64,000 bases of DNA from Parabacteroides hominis. GTDB lineage: Bacteria > Bacteroidota > Bacteroidia > Bacteroidales > Tannerellaceae. The position numbers and the translations under genes were made by a program. The notes under the pieces were generated by a model. It was given only the letters and a program-made list of their open reading frames with translations. It made no database searches and was not told where the DNA came from. The stretch is taken from the NCBI RefSeq assembly GCF_014287585.1, contig NZ_JACOOJ010000011.1, positions 52,842 through 116,841 on the forward strand. Reading direction: 5' to 3'. Shown in pieces: positions 27,731 through 35,760 of the stretch. The stretch's first letter is position 1. The number at the start of each line of letters is the position of its first letter.

Positions 27731-28483
27731 ATGAAAAATTTCAAAGAAGCAATCACCACTTGCATTGCGCTCAACATGCTGGAAAAAGTACAAGAACCCT
27801 CTAACAAAGATGCTATCAAAAAGCAAGCTCAACACATGCTTTCTACTACTAAGAAAGGTGAGTTTTCTAATAGTGATATTGATAAAGTTCTTAATGCCGT
27901 TGACGAATATACAGATAGGGAACTGGAAGAACTAATGCAGGATTCTGTGAATAAAGTAGTCGACCAATACCATGAAGTAAAGAAAAGAATGTTCGGCCGT
28001 ATCGATGGAACGCTGGATAATGCACCCCATTTTGGCGGAGCAGGTAAGCGCATTAATCTGGATAATATACATTTTGAAGCATGGTATCCAGAACTCCCCG
28101 ACCTATTGATGGGAACTGTTGATAAGGTTGGCGTTTTCAATGCTTCTGAGTTCCTTAGAAGAAGAAAAAGCGATAAGAATGTAGAAGATTTCCTCTGTGA
28201 ATGCAAAGTCATTAAAACGTACCAAAACCGCCTAAAAACCAAAGAGATGGCATTTAATTGTGACAATGGTGATATATTACTAAATGCTTATTTGGCATTT
28301 TCATTTGTAGAGTATGTAGATATCAATTTCTCCATCTATATGCACGATCGCATGCACGAGTTGTTTAGTAATGGGGTAATTGTGTCTGATAACTATTTGG
28401 CTGTTGCTGCCAAACGGAGATTGCCAAAGAAAGTGTTGAATCAATTGGCAGATAAGAAATCATCGGAGCTAAGAGAGCTTTGA
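27731..28483 (+). CDS. Island protein of unknown function
   Basis: From the ATG at 27731 the protein has 250 aa. It is mostly helical and polar, with an acidic-basic helical segment (DKVLNAVDEYTDRELEELMQ) at about 50-90, a basic central part (SEFLRRRKSDKN) and a Lys/Arg-rich C-terminus. No signal peptide, membrane helix or known motif is seen. A longer reading from 27689 would begin inside the site array and is not preferred. It sits behind the array, so its transcription is probably controlled there. Confidence 0.6.
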   Translation: MKNFKEAITTCIALNMLEKVQEPSNKDAIKKQAQHMLSTTKKGEFSNSDIDKVLNAVDEYTDRELEELMQDSVNKVVDQYHEVKKRMFGRIDGTLDNAPHFGGAGKRINLDNIHFEAWYPELPDLLMGTVDKVGVFNASEFLRRRKSDKNVEDFLCECKVIKTYQNRLKTKEMAFNCDNGDILLNAYLAFSFVEYVDINFSIYMHDRMHELFSNGVIVSDNYLAVAAKRRLPKKVLNQLADKKSSELREL

Positions 28484-28532
28484 TTTGTTTATGATTTTAA
28501 TTCCAATAATCAAGGTCTGGCTATGAAAAACA

Positions 28533-28580
28533 AATCCTTCCAGTTATCCTGTTGTATGGGATGCTGGAAGGATTTTTTAT
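28533..28580. terminator. Terminator between the unknown island gene and the toxin-antitoxin pair
   Basis: An 11-bp perfect stem AATCCTTCCAG/CTGGAAGGATT with a 20-nt loop is followed by a T-rich run on the plus strand. It lies between convergent genes and may serve both. Confidence 0.8.
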
Positions 28581-28846
28581 TTTTTGTAGTGATAACGCAT
28601 AGATAATACATATATCTCTACCATATCCTCATGAACTTTGTAAATAATCCGGTGTTCTGAATTAATCCGCCTCGACCAATAGCCTGCAAGGTCGTATTTT
28701 AATGCTTCAGGCTTACCGAGACCTGAGAAAGGGTGAGCCGCTATATCGGCAAGCAAAGCAGTTATTTTAGCCATTATAGCTTTGTTACCGCTTTTCTTCC
28801 AATATGCTCGGTCTTCTTGTGCTTGTGGCGAAAAGATTATTTCCAT
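28577..28846 (-). CDS. yoeB: Toxin of a YefM-YoeB type module (Txe/YoeB mRNA interferase)
   Basis: The protein has 89 aa, normal for YoeB. It has the FSPQAQEDRAYWKK start, the SGLGKPEALKYDLAGYWSRRI core with catalytic Glu and Arg candidates, and the C-terminal RYHYKK that matches the YoeB active-site His-Tyr. YoeB binds the ribosome and cleaves mRNA in the A site when free of antitoxin. The gene overlaps the upstream antitoxin gene by 10 bp, as usual for translational coupling. It probably stabilises the island. Confidence 0.92.
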   Translation of the reverse strand: MEIIFSPQAQEDRAYWKKSGNKAIMAKITALLADIAAHPFSGLGKPEALKYDLAGYWSRRINSEHRIIYKVHEDMVEIYVLSMRYHYKK

Positions 28847-29097
28847 AAGTCTTCAATATCAATCTTTACGCCTTTACCTTCGTGTATTTCTTTCTCACCT
28901 TCTTTGATACGTTTTACAAGCTCTGGGGAAGACATTATATACTCTGTTTCCTTTATAGCGTTGTATTCGTCCAGTGAGATCATTACCACACCAGTACCTT
29001 TACCACGATTAATTATCACTGTTTCAGAATCATCAATCACTGAATCGATGTAACTTTTCAAGTTACCTCTTAGGTCGGAATAATTAGCTGTTCTCAT
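28837..29097 (-). CDS. yefM: Antitoxin of the YefM/Phd family
   Basis: The protein has 86 aa. The N-terminal Phd/YefM DNA-binding fold (NYSDLRGNLKSYIDSVIDD, then VIINRGKGTGVVMISLDEYNAIKET) is followed by a charged C-terminal tail that would wrap the toxin. It neutralises YoeB and represses its own promoter through the operator overlapping the -7 element just upstream. Confidence 0.92.
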   Translation of the reverse strand: MRTANYSDLRGNLKSYIDSVIDDSETVIINRGKGTGVVMISLDEYNAIKETEYIMSSPELVKRIKEGEKEIHEGKGVKIDIEDLWK

Positions 29098-29111
29098 ATT
29101 ATGTACTATTT

Positions 29112-29133
29112 TAAGTACAAATATAGGTACTTA
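29112..29133 (-). promoter_or_regulatory. Promoter with overlapping operator for yefM-yoeB
   Basis: On the minus strand TATATTTG (complement of 29118-29125) is the -7 element. It is framed by a perfect 7-bp inverted repeat TAAGTAC/GTACTTA, and a further GTAC lies toward the gene. A repressor bound here would block the polymerase, which fits YefM autoregulation. Confidence 0.7.
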
Positions 29134-29855
29134 ATTAGAGAAAAGCAATAGGGGTAGCCTTTTTTCTATTACACTTGCCACGGATTCAGATAAGGGTTAT
29201 ATGATTTCTGGAAGGTAGCAACACCCCAGTCTGTTATTGGTTGGCCTGAATGATCGACTTTGCGAGAGCTTGATTTTAAAGGTTTAATTCGGCTTTTAAA
29301 CTTTTGATGAAAAAAAACCTTATTCGTATTCAAAACCTCTTAAGGAAAAAGAGGGATAAAATCAGAGAATAAAAAAAAGATCGGCATGAAGAAGTTAGAA
29401 CAATGCTTGCGTTCATCTAACACTTGCTGAAAGAGATCAACATGAAAATATTAGGCAATGCTTGCGTTTCCCTAATACTTGTTGGTGATTTATTGGTATT
29501 TATCTGATACAACAAATATTTGGTGTCTTAAGATAATAAGGTCTTATGATCCTCTGTTATTACGGAAGTAGGCACACCGTTAAAGATTCTTATTCGTGTT
29601 TGGGTCTATATCAGCTTATCTAAATGATTAGTTGCGCAATCGCATAGGGGAGATAAGTTAGACGAATAAAGTGGTACACTCCACACCAATACTATTAAAT
29701 GTATTGGGTATAATCTTCTTTTAATAAGGGGATTATAGGGGTTTTATTGCACTCCCTGCGGGAGTTGGTAAAGCTCAAAGCCCATATTACACCCAAAACC
29801 TTAACTCACATCTTCAGTCTTTTCTTTGGAAAAAGAAAGACATTTTATATTTTTC
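29134..29855. other. Structured non-coding region of the island
   Basis: About 720 bp without a credible gene. It contains two tandem hairpins sharing a loop sequence (separate entry) and a long imperfect stem at about 29590-29668, with outer arms TTATTCGT/ACGAATAA and inner pairs around CTTATC/GATAAG. It also holds the compact hairpin ACTCCCTGCGGGAGT at about 29750-29764. It leads into a strong terminator at 29856-29916. A small structured RNA on the plus strand is likely, but its function is unknown. Confidence 0.55.
29394..29476. repeat. Two tandem hairpins with the same loop and compensated stems
   Basis: Hairpin 1 (29394-29421) has stem GTTAGA/TCTAAC and hairpin 2 (29450-29476) has stem ATTAGG/CCTAAT. 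Both loops contain CAATGCTTGCGTT, and each is followed by ACTTG(C/T)TG. They are spaced 56 bp apart. The stem sequences differ at both partners of each changed pair, so pairing is preserved. Confidence 0.75.
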
Positions 29856-29916
29856 AACCCCGCCAATATCTTATGTCTCACCCCTTCAGACGTGATATTG
29901 CGGGGTTCTTTTTTTT
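29856..29916 (+). terminator. Strong rho-independent terminator
   Basis: The 14-bp stem AACCCCG-CAATATC/GATATTGCGGGGTT, with one bulged C and a 23-nt loop, is followed by a run of T residues interrupted only at its start. It lies only 28 bp before the next ORF, so it ends a transcript made from the preceding non-coding region or acts as an attenuator for the two small genes. Confidence 0.85.
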
Positions 29917-29943
29917 AAAGCAACAACTAAAAACAGCATAACA

Positions 29944-30240
29944 ATGAACGAAATTAAAAATTTAAGAAGTAAAGCCAGAAAATTTTCTCACAAATCTTAC
30001 GGAAAAATGATTTCACGCCTTGCATCTTATGGCGTACACGTGGATGAGTTTTGCTCTTCCAACCTATCACACTATGATATTGTGCTCCCTTTTGAATTGG
30101 AGTATTCCAGTGTTAAGAGAGCATATTATATCGCCAATACCGTACTTGATACTATAGAATACGACGGCGTTTCCTTCTTTTTGATGGAAGTAGAGAACAC
30201 GAATTATCTATGTATTAAATTTTGGAAGGAAATACTTTGA
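29944..30240 (+). CDS. Small island protein of unknown function
   Basis: The protein has 98 aa, with a basic N-terminus (NLRSKARKFSHKSYGKMISRL) and a more hydrophobic C-terminal half. There is no recognisable domain. Its stop overlaps the next start (TGATG), so the two genes are translated together. It sits directly behind a strong terminator, and expression may depend on read-through. Confidence 0.55.
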   Translation: MNEIKNLRSKARKFSHKSYGKMISRLASYGVHVDEFCSSNLSHYDIVLPFELEYSSVKRAYYIANTVLDTIEYDGVSFFLMEVENTNYLCIKFWKEIL

Positions 30241-30506
30241 TGAAAAAATCTCAGCGGTTTTATATCCCCAAAGAAAGAAGAGAAGAGCTTGGATTTCAAC
30301 GCATCATGCACGAATCCGAGATGAGAAAAATAATGGAAAAGATCGGCATCAATGTTACTTCTGCCAGATTAGTTGGAAATTTTGCAACTGAAAATGGCTA
30401 TGAATCGTTCAAAAAAGCATTCAAAAAGAAGGTTGAACTTTTCTATAAACCAAAAGGTTCGCCGATCCCCAGCCTCAAATCTCTTGGCATTCGTACGCAA
30501 ATCTAA
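30240..30506 (+). CDS. Small basic island protein of unknown function
   Basis: From the ATG at 30240 the protein has 88 aa. It is rich in Lys and Arg (KKSQRFYIPKERREELGF, FKKAFKKKVELFYKPKG), consistent with nucleic-acid binding, but no family is recognised. It is translationally coupled to the preceding gene and followed by a terminator. Confidence 0.55.
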   Translation: MKKSQRFYIPKERREELGFQRIMHESEMRKIMEKIGINVTSARLVGNFATENGYESFKKAFKKKVELFYKPKGSPIPSLKSLGIRTQI

Positions 30507-30523
30507 TATATTATTCCTTTTAG

Positions 30524-30557
30524 CCGTTATTCCTTCACTGGGATAACGGTTTTTTTT
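30524..30557 (+). terminator. Rho-independent terminator after the small island gene pair
   Basis: The stem CCGTTATTCC/GGGATAACGG (one wobble) with a short loop is followed by eight T residues. The 300 bp beyond it, up to the tape measure terminator, is AT-rich with no credible gene. Confidence 0.85.
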
Positions 30558-30852
30558 GCCAGAAAAGTAATTGATTATTACATGTATATAATACATTTGT
30601 AACAAAGGCTGGCGTACCTTATTTTGTTATTTTTCAGACACTTAGCAGATTATATAAAATCTAAAATAACAATTTAATACAAAACACGCATTGTTTATAT
30701 CAATTTGATATTTTATATATTAAATATCATAAATATTGATATACATAGAAGCTATTTTGTTACATGTGTAAGATGCACAATTATGCTGAATCAATTGATT
30801 TTCACGCTCTCACATAATCTTAAAGTTAATCATATTCAGCCATCAAAAAGAT

Positions 30853-30894
30853 ACAAAAAAATCCCTCATCTGGTTGGTTGCAGGTGAGGGATTT
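30853..30894 (-). terminator. Terminator of the tape measure gene
   Basis: The perfect 10-bp stem AAATCCCTCA/TGAGGGATTT is followed on the minus strand by a run of T residues. It lies directly behind the stop codon of the tape measure gene. Confidence 0.85.
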
Positions 30895-30899
30895 GTTAT

Positions 30900-33731
30900 T
30901 TATACCAATTCCTGATCTCCGGCAATACTTAACAATGCCTGAGATAAGAGATTCTTAAATTTTTCTATATCGTTGAGGTCTGCACCTGTTACAGAGCCTA
31001 TGCTAATCAAGCTGTCACAATGTATTTTCGGTAATGAATCCGTAGAAAATTCTCCATTGATTGCTTTTGATTGGTTCGTTGGAATAGACTGTGAGAACTG
31101 CTTGTTTCTGGTTTCTTCCATCTGTTGTTCGACTGAAGGAATGCTATCGGCTTTATCTTTGTTTGTAAATGGGATTTTGTATTTATCTTTGTTAATAAAT
31201 GGTATTTCATATTTATCTTTCCAACTTTGATAAGGTTTGGAATTTATTCTGTCTTGCTCTGTTCCCTTTGTCGGATCAATTCTTACGTTCTTATTCGGGT
31301 ATATAGGTTGACCGTATGTCGGTTCTTTCAAATAATCAGGCATTGCATTCTGGAAGAAATTTAAAGCCTTGTTATCATATACTCCCTTGTTCCTTAGTAG
31401 ATTAAAGCCTTCCGTTACCTTTGCTTTCTTTTGATCGTTGGTCAGCAACTCACCTTTGAATGTCGGATCAATACCGGTTTCCAATTGAAAGAGCTTAAAC
31501 GCTTCAGCGGTGGATATTGCTTTGTTGTTGAGTACATTTTCAAAGAATCCTATTCTCAGACTATCTAATGTCTTGAATTGATTCATTTGGCTGTTGTATC
31601 TGCTGGTGAACTCATTTGATCTTTCTGCTATTCCTTCCGTAAATTGCTCAGGTGTTTTCCCTGTAATCACCTTACCGTTAAATGGCAACTGTTTGTCCAT
31701 CGTGTTGGATAGCGTGTACAAAGGCGTTTGTTTCATTGCGTCTATCCATGTACGTCTTGCCTTTAACGCTTCTAATGCTGTTGATGTAGGTAAATTTTCC
31801 AGACCTTTAAAAAACTCCTGAGAGTTCGTATAATCAACGGTTGCAGCTTCTTCACCTCTTTTATTTAGTACTTTGGCGTACTGGGTTAATTGGTCTACAT
31901 CACCTTGACCGTTGAAGTTTCCCAGATAATTAAAACCGATTGATTCCCAATAAGATTTCTTTTTCCCATCTTCTTTTTTTTCCTCATCTTTCTTGGCAAA
32001 TCCTGGCTGCAACTCATTCATTTTTTCCTGAATCCCATCCAACGCTGCATTTGTTGCGTTCTTTGCGAGATAAGTTTTACCGGCAAATAATACTAATGCT
32101 GCGATAGCTGCATCTATTAAGGTAGGGATTGCTCCAAATTTCCCGTTCATTCCACCTAATGCGCTGGTTAATGACCTTGTACTTCCAGCGGTATTAGAGA
32201 AACTGTCGCTGATCTTATTTACCTGTTTAAAGATAATACCGCCAATTATAAGGTTGCCGATCCAGTCCCAATTATCCATCACCCAACCCGATAACTCGCC
32301 TAATGATCTGGTTATTAACAATATATTGCTGCCGATCTGGGATAAGGCATCAATCGTTTCGGGCTTTGCAAGTGTTTTGGTAATATCTTCCAGAAATCTT
32401 TTTATCTCAGGCTGCAAAGGTTCTATAGCTTTTAACCCTGTTTCGGTGAACTGAGATGTCACTTTAGCCCACTGCCCCGATAATGTTTCGTCTTGTTTTT
32501 TCTTTGCTACCATTGAGGCGAAACCTGTTGAATTTAAAGCCCTTTCAGCAAGTTCTGGCAATGTTTTCAATGAGGAAAGGATATTATTTGCTGCATTTCC
32601 GCCTACTACGTCAAATACTGCCTGTATATCCTGTACGCTGAGGTCTTTGCCTTTGAATTGAGTAAATATATCAGTCAAAGATTTTATTTTCGTTTTTCCT
32701 GTCTTATCAATGTCATATAGGGAAATCTTATATTTATTAAGGACTTTCAACGCTTTCTCAGTGGGATTTAGCAACCTTATCATCATACGCCTTAAATTTG
32801 TACCGGCCAATGTTCCTTTAATACCGGCATTGGCCAATAATCCAATTGCCGAAGCTGCTTCATTGAATGAAACGCCTGCTAAGCTCATCATAGGGGCTGC
32901 AAATTTCATAGCCTCTCCCATCTCTGGAATAGTTGTATTGCTGGATGCTGTAACCATTGCTAATATATCAGCTACTTGTCCCATCTTACCAGAATCAATG
33001 CCATAAGCAGTTTGAATGTTAGTAACAATGTCTGCAATTCTATCTAATGGCGTATCTGAGATTGTTGCAAGGTTGGCAATAGGTAAGATGCTGTTATTTA
33101 TATCTTTAATACCTAATCCTGCCATCGCTAAGTATTTGGTTGCGCCTGCAACTTCAGTAGTGGTGAACTTGGTGTTAACTCCTACATTACGCACATTCCT
33201 GCCCATCTCTGCAAAACGATCTCCAAAGGTTAGTGCGTCCTTATCAGTTGCTTGCAATATGCTTCGTACAGTTACCATTGTATTTTCATACTGGGAAAAA
33301 TCCTTTACGATAGAACCAATACCATATCCAGCTGCCAGTGTTCCCATTGTTCCCAGTGTAGAACCCAATATTGTACTACGACCTATCCCTCGCGTACCTC
33401 TATTATATAAAGGAAATTTTTCTTTGGTTGCTCCGACTTGATTGGTTTTGATGGTAACCGTTTTTCCTTTGATAGCATTGATCTGCTTCTGTATATTCCT
33501 CAGCTGGGTATTAATGCCCTTATCAACGTTAAATCGAACTGTCTTAGGCTTGCTTATTGTTCTATTGAATTGCTGGTAAGTTCTTGTTACGGTGTTGATT
33601 TGTCTTTGTAACTGTTCCAGCTTCTTAATGATTGGCGGGACTGATCGTTGTACTGTGTTAGCGAACTTTGACAGAGATCTGCTTGCTTCTGATTCGTTGA
33701 TGTCAATATTATATCTTACATTGTAATCCAT
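30900..33731 (-). CDS. Phage tail tape measure protein (TP901-type), solitary
   Basis: The protein has 943 aa. A helical, basic N-terminus (LSKFANTVQRSVPPIIKKLEQLQRQ) precedes the TP901-core region (about 145-420) with GVNTKFTTTEVAGATKYLAMAG and GEAMKFAAPMMSLAGVSFNEAA. Hydrophobic segments follow at about 495-515 and 545-565, then a low-complexity polar C-terminus. The tail has a short tandem repeat, IPFINKDKYKIPFTNKDK. In siphophages this protein sets tail length and is ejected into the host. Here no other tail, head or packaging gene is adjacent. It has its own terminator, and the gene reads opposite to all neighbours except the toxin pair. Confidence 0.88.
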   Translation of the reverse strand: MDYNVRYNIDINESEASRSLSKFANTVQRSVPPIIKKLEQLQRQINTVTRTYQQFNRTISKPKTVRFNVDKGINTQLRNIQKQINAIKGKTVTIKTNQVGATKEKFPLYNRGTRGIGRSTILGSTLGTMGTLAAGYGIGSIVKDFSQYENTMVTVRSILQATDKDALTFGDRFAEMGRNVRNVGVNTKFTTTEVAGATKYLAMAGLGIKDINNSILPIANLATISDTPLDRIADIVTNIQTAYGIDSGKMGQVADILAMVTASSNTTIPEMGEAMKFAAPMMSLAGVSFNEAASAIGLLANAGIKGTLAGTNLRRMMIRLLNPTEKALKVLNKYKISLYDIDKTGKTKIKSLTDIFTQFKGKDLSVQDIQAVFDVVGGNAANNILSSLKTLPELAERALNSTGFASMVAKKKQDETLSGQWAKVTSQFTETGLKAIEPLQPEIKRFLEDITKTLAKPETIDALSQIGSNILLITRSLGELSGWVMDNWDWIGNLIIGGIIFKQVNKISDSFSNTAGSTRSLTSALGGMNGKFGAIPTLIDAAIAALVLFAGKTYLAKNATNAALDGIQEKMNELQPGFAKKDEEKKEDGKKKSYWESIGFNYLGNFNGQGDVDQLTQYAKVLNKRGEEAATVDYTNSQEFFKGLENLPTSTALEALKARRTWIDAMKQTPLYTLSNTMDKQLPFNGKVITGKTPEQFTEGIAERSNEFTSRYNSQMNQFKTLDSLRIGFFENVLNNKAISTAEAFKLFQLETGIDPTFKGELLTNDQKKAKVTEGFNLLRNKGVYDNKALNFFQNAMPDYLKEPTYGQPIYPNKNVRIDPTKGTEQDRINSKPYQSWKDKYEIPFINKDKYKIPFTNKDKADSIPSVEQQMEETRNKQFSQSIPTNQSKAINGEFSTDSLPKIHCDSLISIGSVTGADLNDIEKFKNLLSQALLSIAGDQELV

Positions 33732-34228
33732 GTGTTTTTGGTTTTAGTAATTACTTATTGAAGAATAGAGATATAAGATGTTGATCGCTTAATTCGGCTT
33801 TATAGGGGTGCGAGTTGGTTAATTGTCAGACTTTTACTTGGTGCTCCGCCGAAAAACCGGCTCAGTATCCAACTGGAAAATCAGTGGAATCTAAAAATCA
33901 ATCCATTAACCGTCCGGCAATAACCGTCCGGCAAAAACGAGATTTGAACCTTGATCCCCGAAAAATTTTTGAATTGAAACTGAAGAAAAGTTCTCTATTG
34001 TTCGGTGGAATTTTTCACTTAATTGATTATCAGCACCTAATAGAGTTTTCCTCATATCTGGGAAAACCTCATCAAGCAAAAAGATTTGCAACCACTTCTG
34101 GAGTCACTTAAAAACGGACTTGAAAAATCCGGCCGGCAATTTGTATGGTATCCGTTCCTAAAGGTACACCCACCCCGTTTTTTTTTCGTTTTTTTTCATT
34201 GCGTTGTTGGTATTGGTGTTGCCTATCT
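33732..34228. other. Divergent non-coding region between tape measure and serine recombinase genes
   Basis: The region has no convincing gene. A 98-codon ORF (33815-34111) is AT-rich and featureless. A 14-bp direct repeat TAACCGTCCGGCAA occurs twice near 33909-33935. TTAATTCGGCTTTA at about 33790 recurs almost exactly at about 29283. It should contain the tape measure promoter, which I cannot place. Confidence 0.45.
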
Positions 34229-34299
34229 GGTGTACATCATCATCAGCGCACCATCATGTACACCGCCTGTGTTCGTTCGCCATTGATGGCGAGTGTACA
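34229..34299. promoter_or_regulatory. Candidate res-type recombination site
   Basis: A perfect 9-bp inverted repeat GGTGTACAT (34229-34237)/ATGTACACC (34256-34264) with an 18-bp spacer is followed by a third GTGTACA at 34293-34299. Serine resolvases typically bind several such inverted sites next to their own gene, as here. The call rests on position and symmetry only. Confidence 0.45.
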
Positions 34300-34330
34300 G
34301 ATTAAATCGTACTAAGTAACGAATAAAAAT

Positions 34331-34384
34331 ATTTCACAAATCACATACGTTCGTTTGTGGTATGTGAAATTTCTATTATCTTTG
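34331..34384 (+). promoter_or_regulatory. Promoter with nested inverted-repeat operator for the serine recombinase
   Basis: TATCTTTG (34377-34384) is the -7 element. Just upstream are nested inverted repeats: ATTTCACA/TGTGAAAT (34331-34338, 34363-34370) and CACATAC/GTATGTG (34342-34348, 34360-34366). They cover the -33 position, so a bound dimer would repress the gene. Confidence 0.65.
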
Positions 34385-34411
34385 CCACAGAATCATTAAA
34401 AACAATGCGTT

Positions 34412-35080
34412 ATGAAATATGTGGCTTATTACAGGGTATCAACAAATAAACAGGGAAGAAGTGGTTTAGGCTTGGAAGGTCAGCAAAAATCCGTTATGAA
34501 TTGTCTTTCCCAGATTCCTAATTGTGAACTTGTTGCCAGCTTTACAGAAATAGAAAGCGGTAAAATAGACGATCGCCCACAACTCAATGAAGCGTTGCAA
34601 TTATGTAAGGATAACAACTATACTTTGTTGATTGCAAAGTTGGACAGGCTTAGTCGCAATGTAGAATTTTTATTCCATATTAAAAACTCTGGTGTAGATA
34701 TTCATTGCGTAGATTTACCTCAACTCAACACTTTAACACTGGGTATATACGCAACGTTAGCCCAACACGAACGGGAACTGATCGGACAACGTACCAAAGC
34801 TGCATTGCAGGCAAAGAAAGCAAGAGGCGTAAAACTTGGCGCACCTAATGCAACATTCACTAATATCATGCGCACCAATGCGTTAGAGGCAATCCAAAAG
34901 AAAGCTCAGAGCAATGAAAATACAATTCGCGCAGTTGAGGCTATCAGAATGAAATTGCAAGAAACAAAAAATCTTTCTCAGATAGCAGCATATCTCAATG
35001 AAAAACATTTCCAGACAGCCAAAGGAAAAGCATTCAGGGCTGAACAAGTGAAACGGCTGATTGAAAAATACGAACTATAA
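34412..35080 (+). CDS. Serine recombinase (resolvase/invertase family)
   Basis: The protein has 222 aa. The catalytic Ser is in YYRVSTNKQGRSGLGLEGQQ near residue 10. Conserved Arg residues of the family are seen in DDRPQLNEAL and KLDRLSRN. QHERELIGQRTKAALQAKKARG forms the long E helix and hinge. A small C-terminal helix-turn-helix follows (LSQIAAYLNEKHFQTAKGK). It cuts and rejoins DNA through a phosphoserine intermediate, for cointegrate resolution, inversion or island mobility. It is the right-most island gene, and the island thus has both recombinase classes. Confidence 0.92.
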   Translation: MKYVAYYRVSTNKQGRSGLGLEGQQKSVMNCLSQIPNCELVASFTEIESGKIDDRPQLNEALQLCKDNNYTLLIAKLDRLSRNVEFLFHIKNSGVDIHCVDLPQLNTLTLGIYATLAQHERELIGQRTKAALQAKKARGVKLGAPNATFTNIMRTNALEAIQKKAQSNENTIRAVEAIRMKLQETKNLSQIAAYLNEKHFQTAKGKAFRAEQVKRLIEKYEL

Positions 35081-35223
35081 TAAAATAGTTTAAGAGTGTT
35101 AAGCCTTAGTTTACAAATATGTATGCAGACTATAATTATCAATGGATTTATCTACATTTATCATATATAAATTTTGTAAGTCAACTTTTCCATACATAGT
35201 ATTGTTAATATGATATTTACAAC

Positions 35224-35231
35224 TAACTTTG
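35224..35231 (+). promoter_or_regulatory. Promoter -7 element (TAACTTTG) for gcvH-purE
   Basis: TAACTTTG is the best -7 match before gcvH, 149 bp upstream of its ATG. The remaining 35081-35379 region is AT-rich and non-coding. It includes a 19-bp candidate attachment site at 35274-35292 that matches 25675-25693 at 17 of 19 positions. If that is the island edge, this promoter lies inside the island. Confidence 0.5.
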
Positions 35232-35379
35232 CAACTGAAAAAGTATTATAATGTTGAACAGGAATTAGCCTATATTTTCAACAAAATTTTCTTTGACATA
35301 TTGATTGATGAGGATAACAGGCTGCATTTCAATAAGTTATTGCAATTATATTTATTTATCTAATAAAAACACTAAAATT

Positions 35380-35760
35380 ATGAATTTTCCTGCAGATTTA
35401 AAGTACACAAAAGATCATGAATGGATCCGTGTAGATGGCAATGTAGCCTACGTTGGTATTACTGATTATGCTCAGGGTGAACTGGGTGAAATCGTTTTCG
35501 TCGACATCACGACAGAAGGCGAAGCTGTTGCCAAAGAAGAAGTTTTCGGTACAATCGAGGCAGTAAAGACTGTTTCAGACCTGTTCATGCCGGTAAGCGG
35601 TGAAGTGATCGAAGCGAATGCCGAATTGGATGACAAACCGGAATTGGTGAATGAAGACGTGTATGGCAACGGATGGTTAATCAAGATATCCATTTCAGAT
35701 CCTTCAGAACTGGATGAACTGATGTCTGCTGCCGAATACGAACAAATGATTGCGAAATGA
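35380..35760 (+). CDS. gcvH: Glycine cleavage system H protein
   Basis: The protein has 126 aa, the normal size. Lipoyl-domain features include [24 protein letters not shown] and the lipoylation-site segment [15 protein letters not shown], with the modified Lys in VKTVS. GcvH shuttles the aminomethyl group between the P, T and L proteins. The other subunits are not in the window. The gene overlaps purE by 4 bp (ATGA). An in-frame ATG 75 bp upstream is rejected because its extension is AT-rich and the family start is [10 protein letters not shown]. Confidence 0.95.
   Translation: MNFPADLKYTKDHEWIRVDGNVAYVGITDYAQGELGEIVFVDITTEGEAVAKEEVFGTIEAVKTVSDLFMPVSGEVIEANAELDDKPELVNEDVYGNGWLIKISISDPSELDELMSAAEYEQMIAK

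Noticed and set aside
29134..29916. Retron-type msr/msd RNA
   Set aside because: No reverse transcriptase gene is present anywhere in the island.
33935..33965. tRNA 3' end remnant (GGTTCAAATC-like on the minus strand)
   Set aside because: No acceptor, anticodon or paired T-stem can be built around it.
33815..34111. 98-codon ORF between the tape measure and recombinase genes
   Set aside because: It has no promoter, domain or plausible composition, and it spans a short direct repeat.
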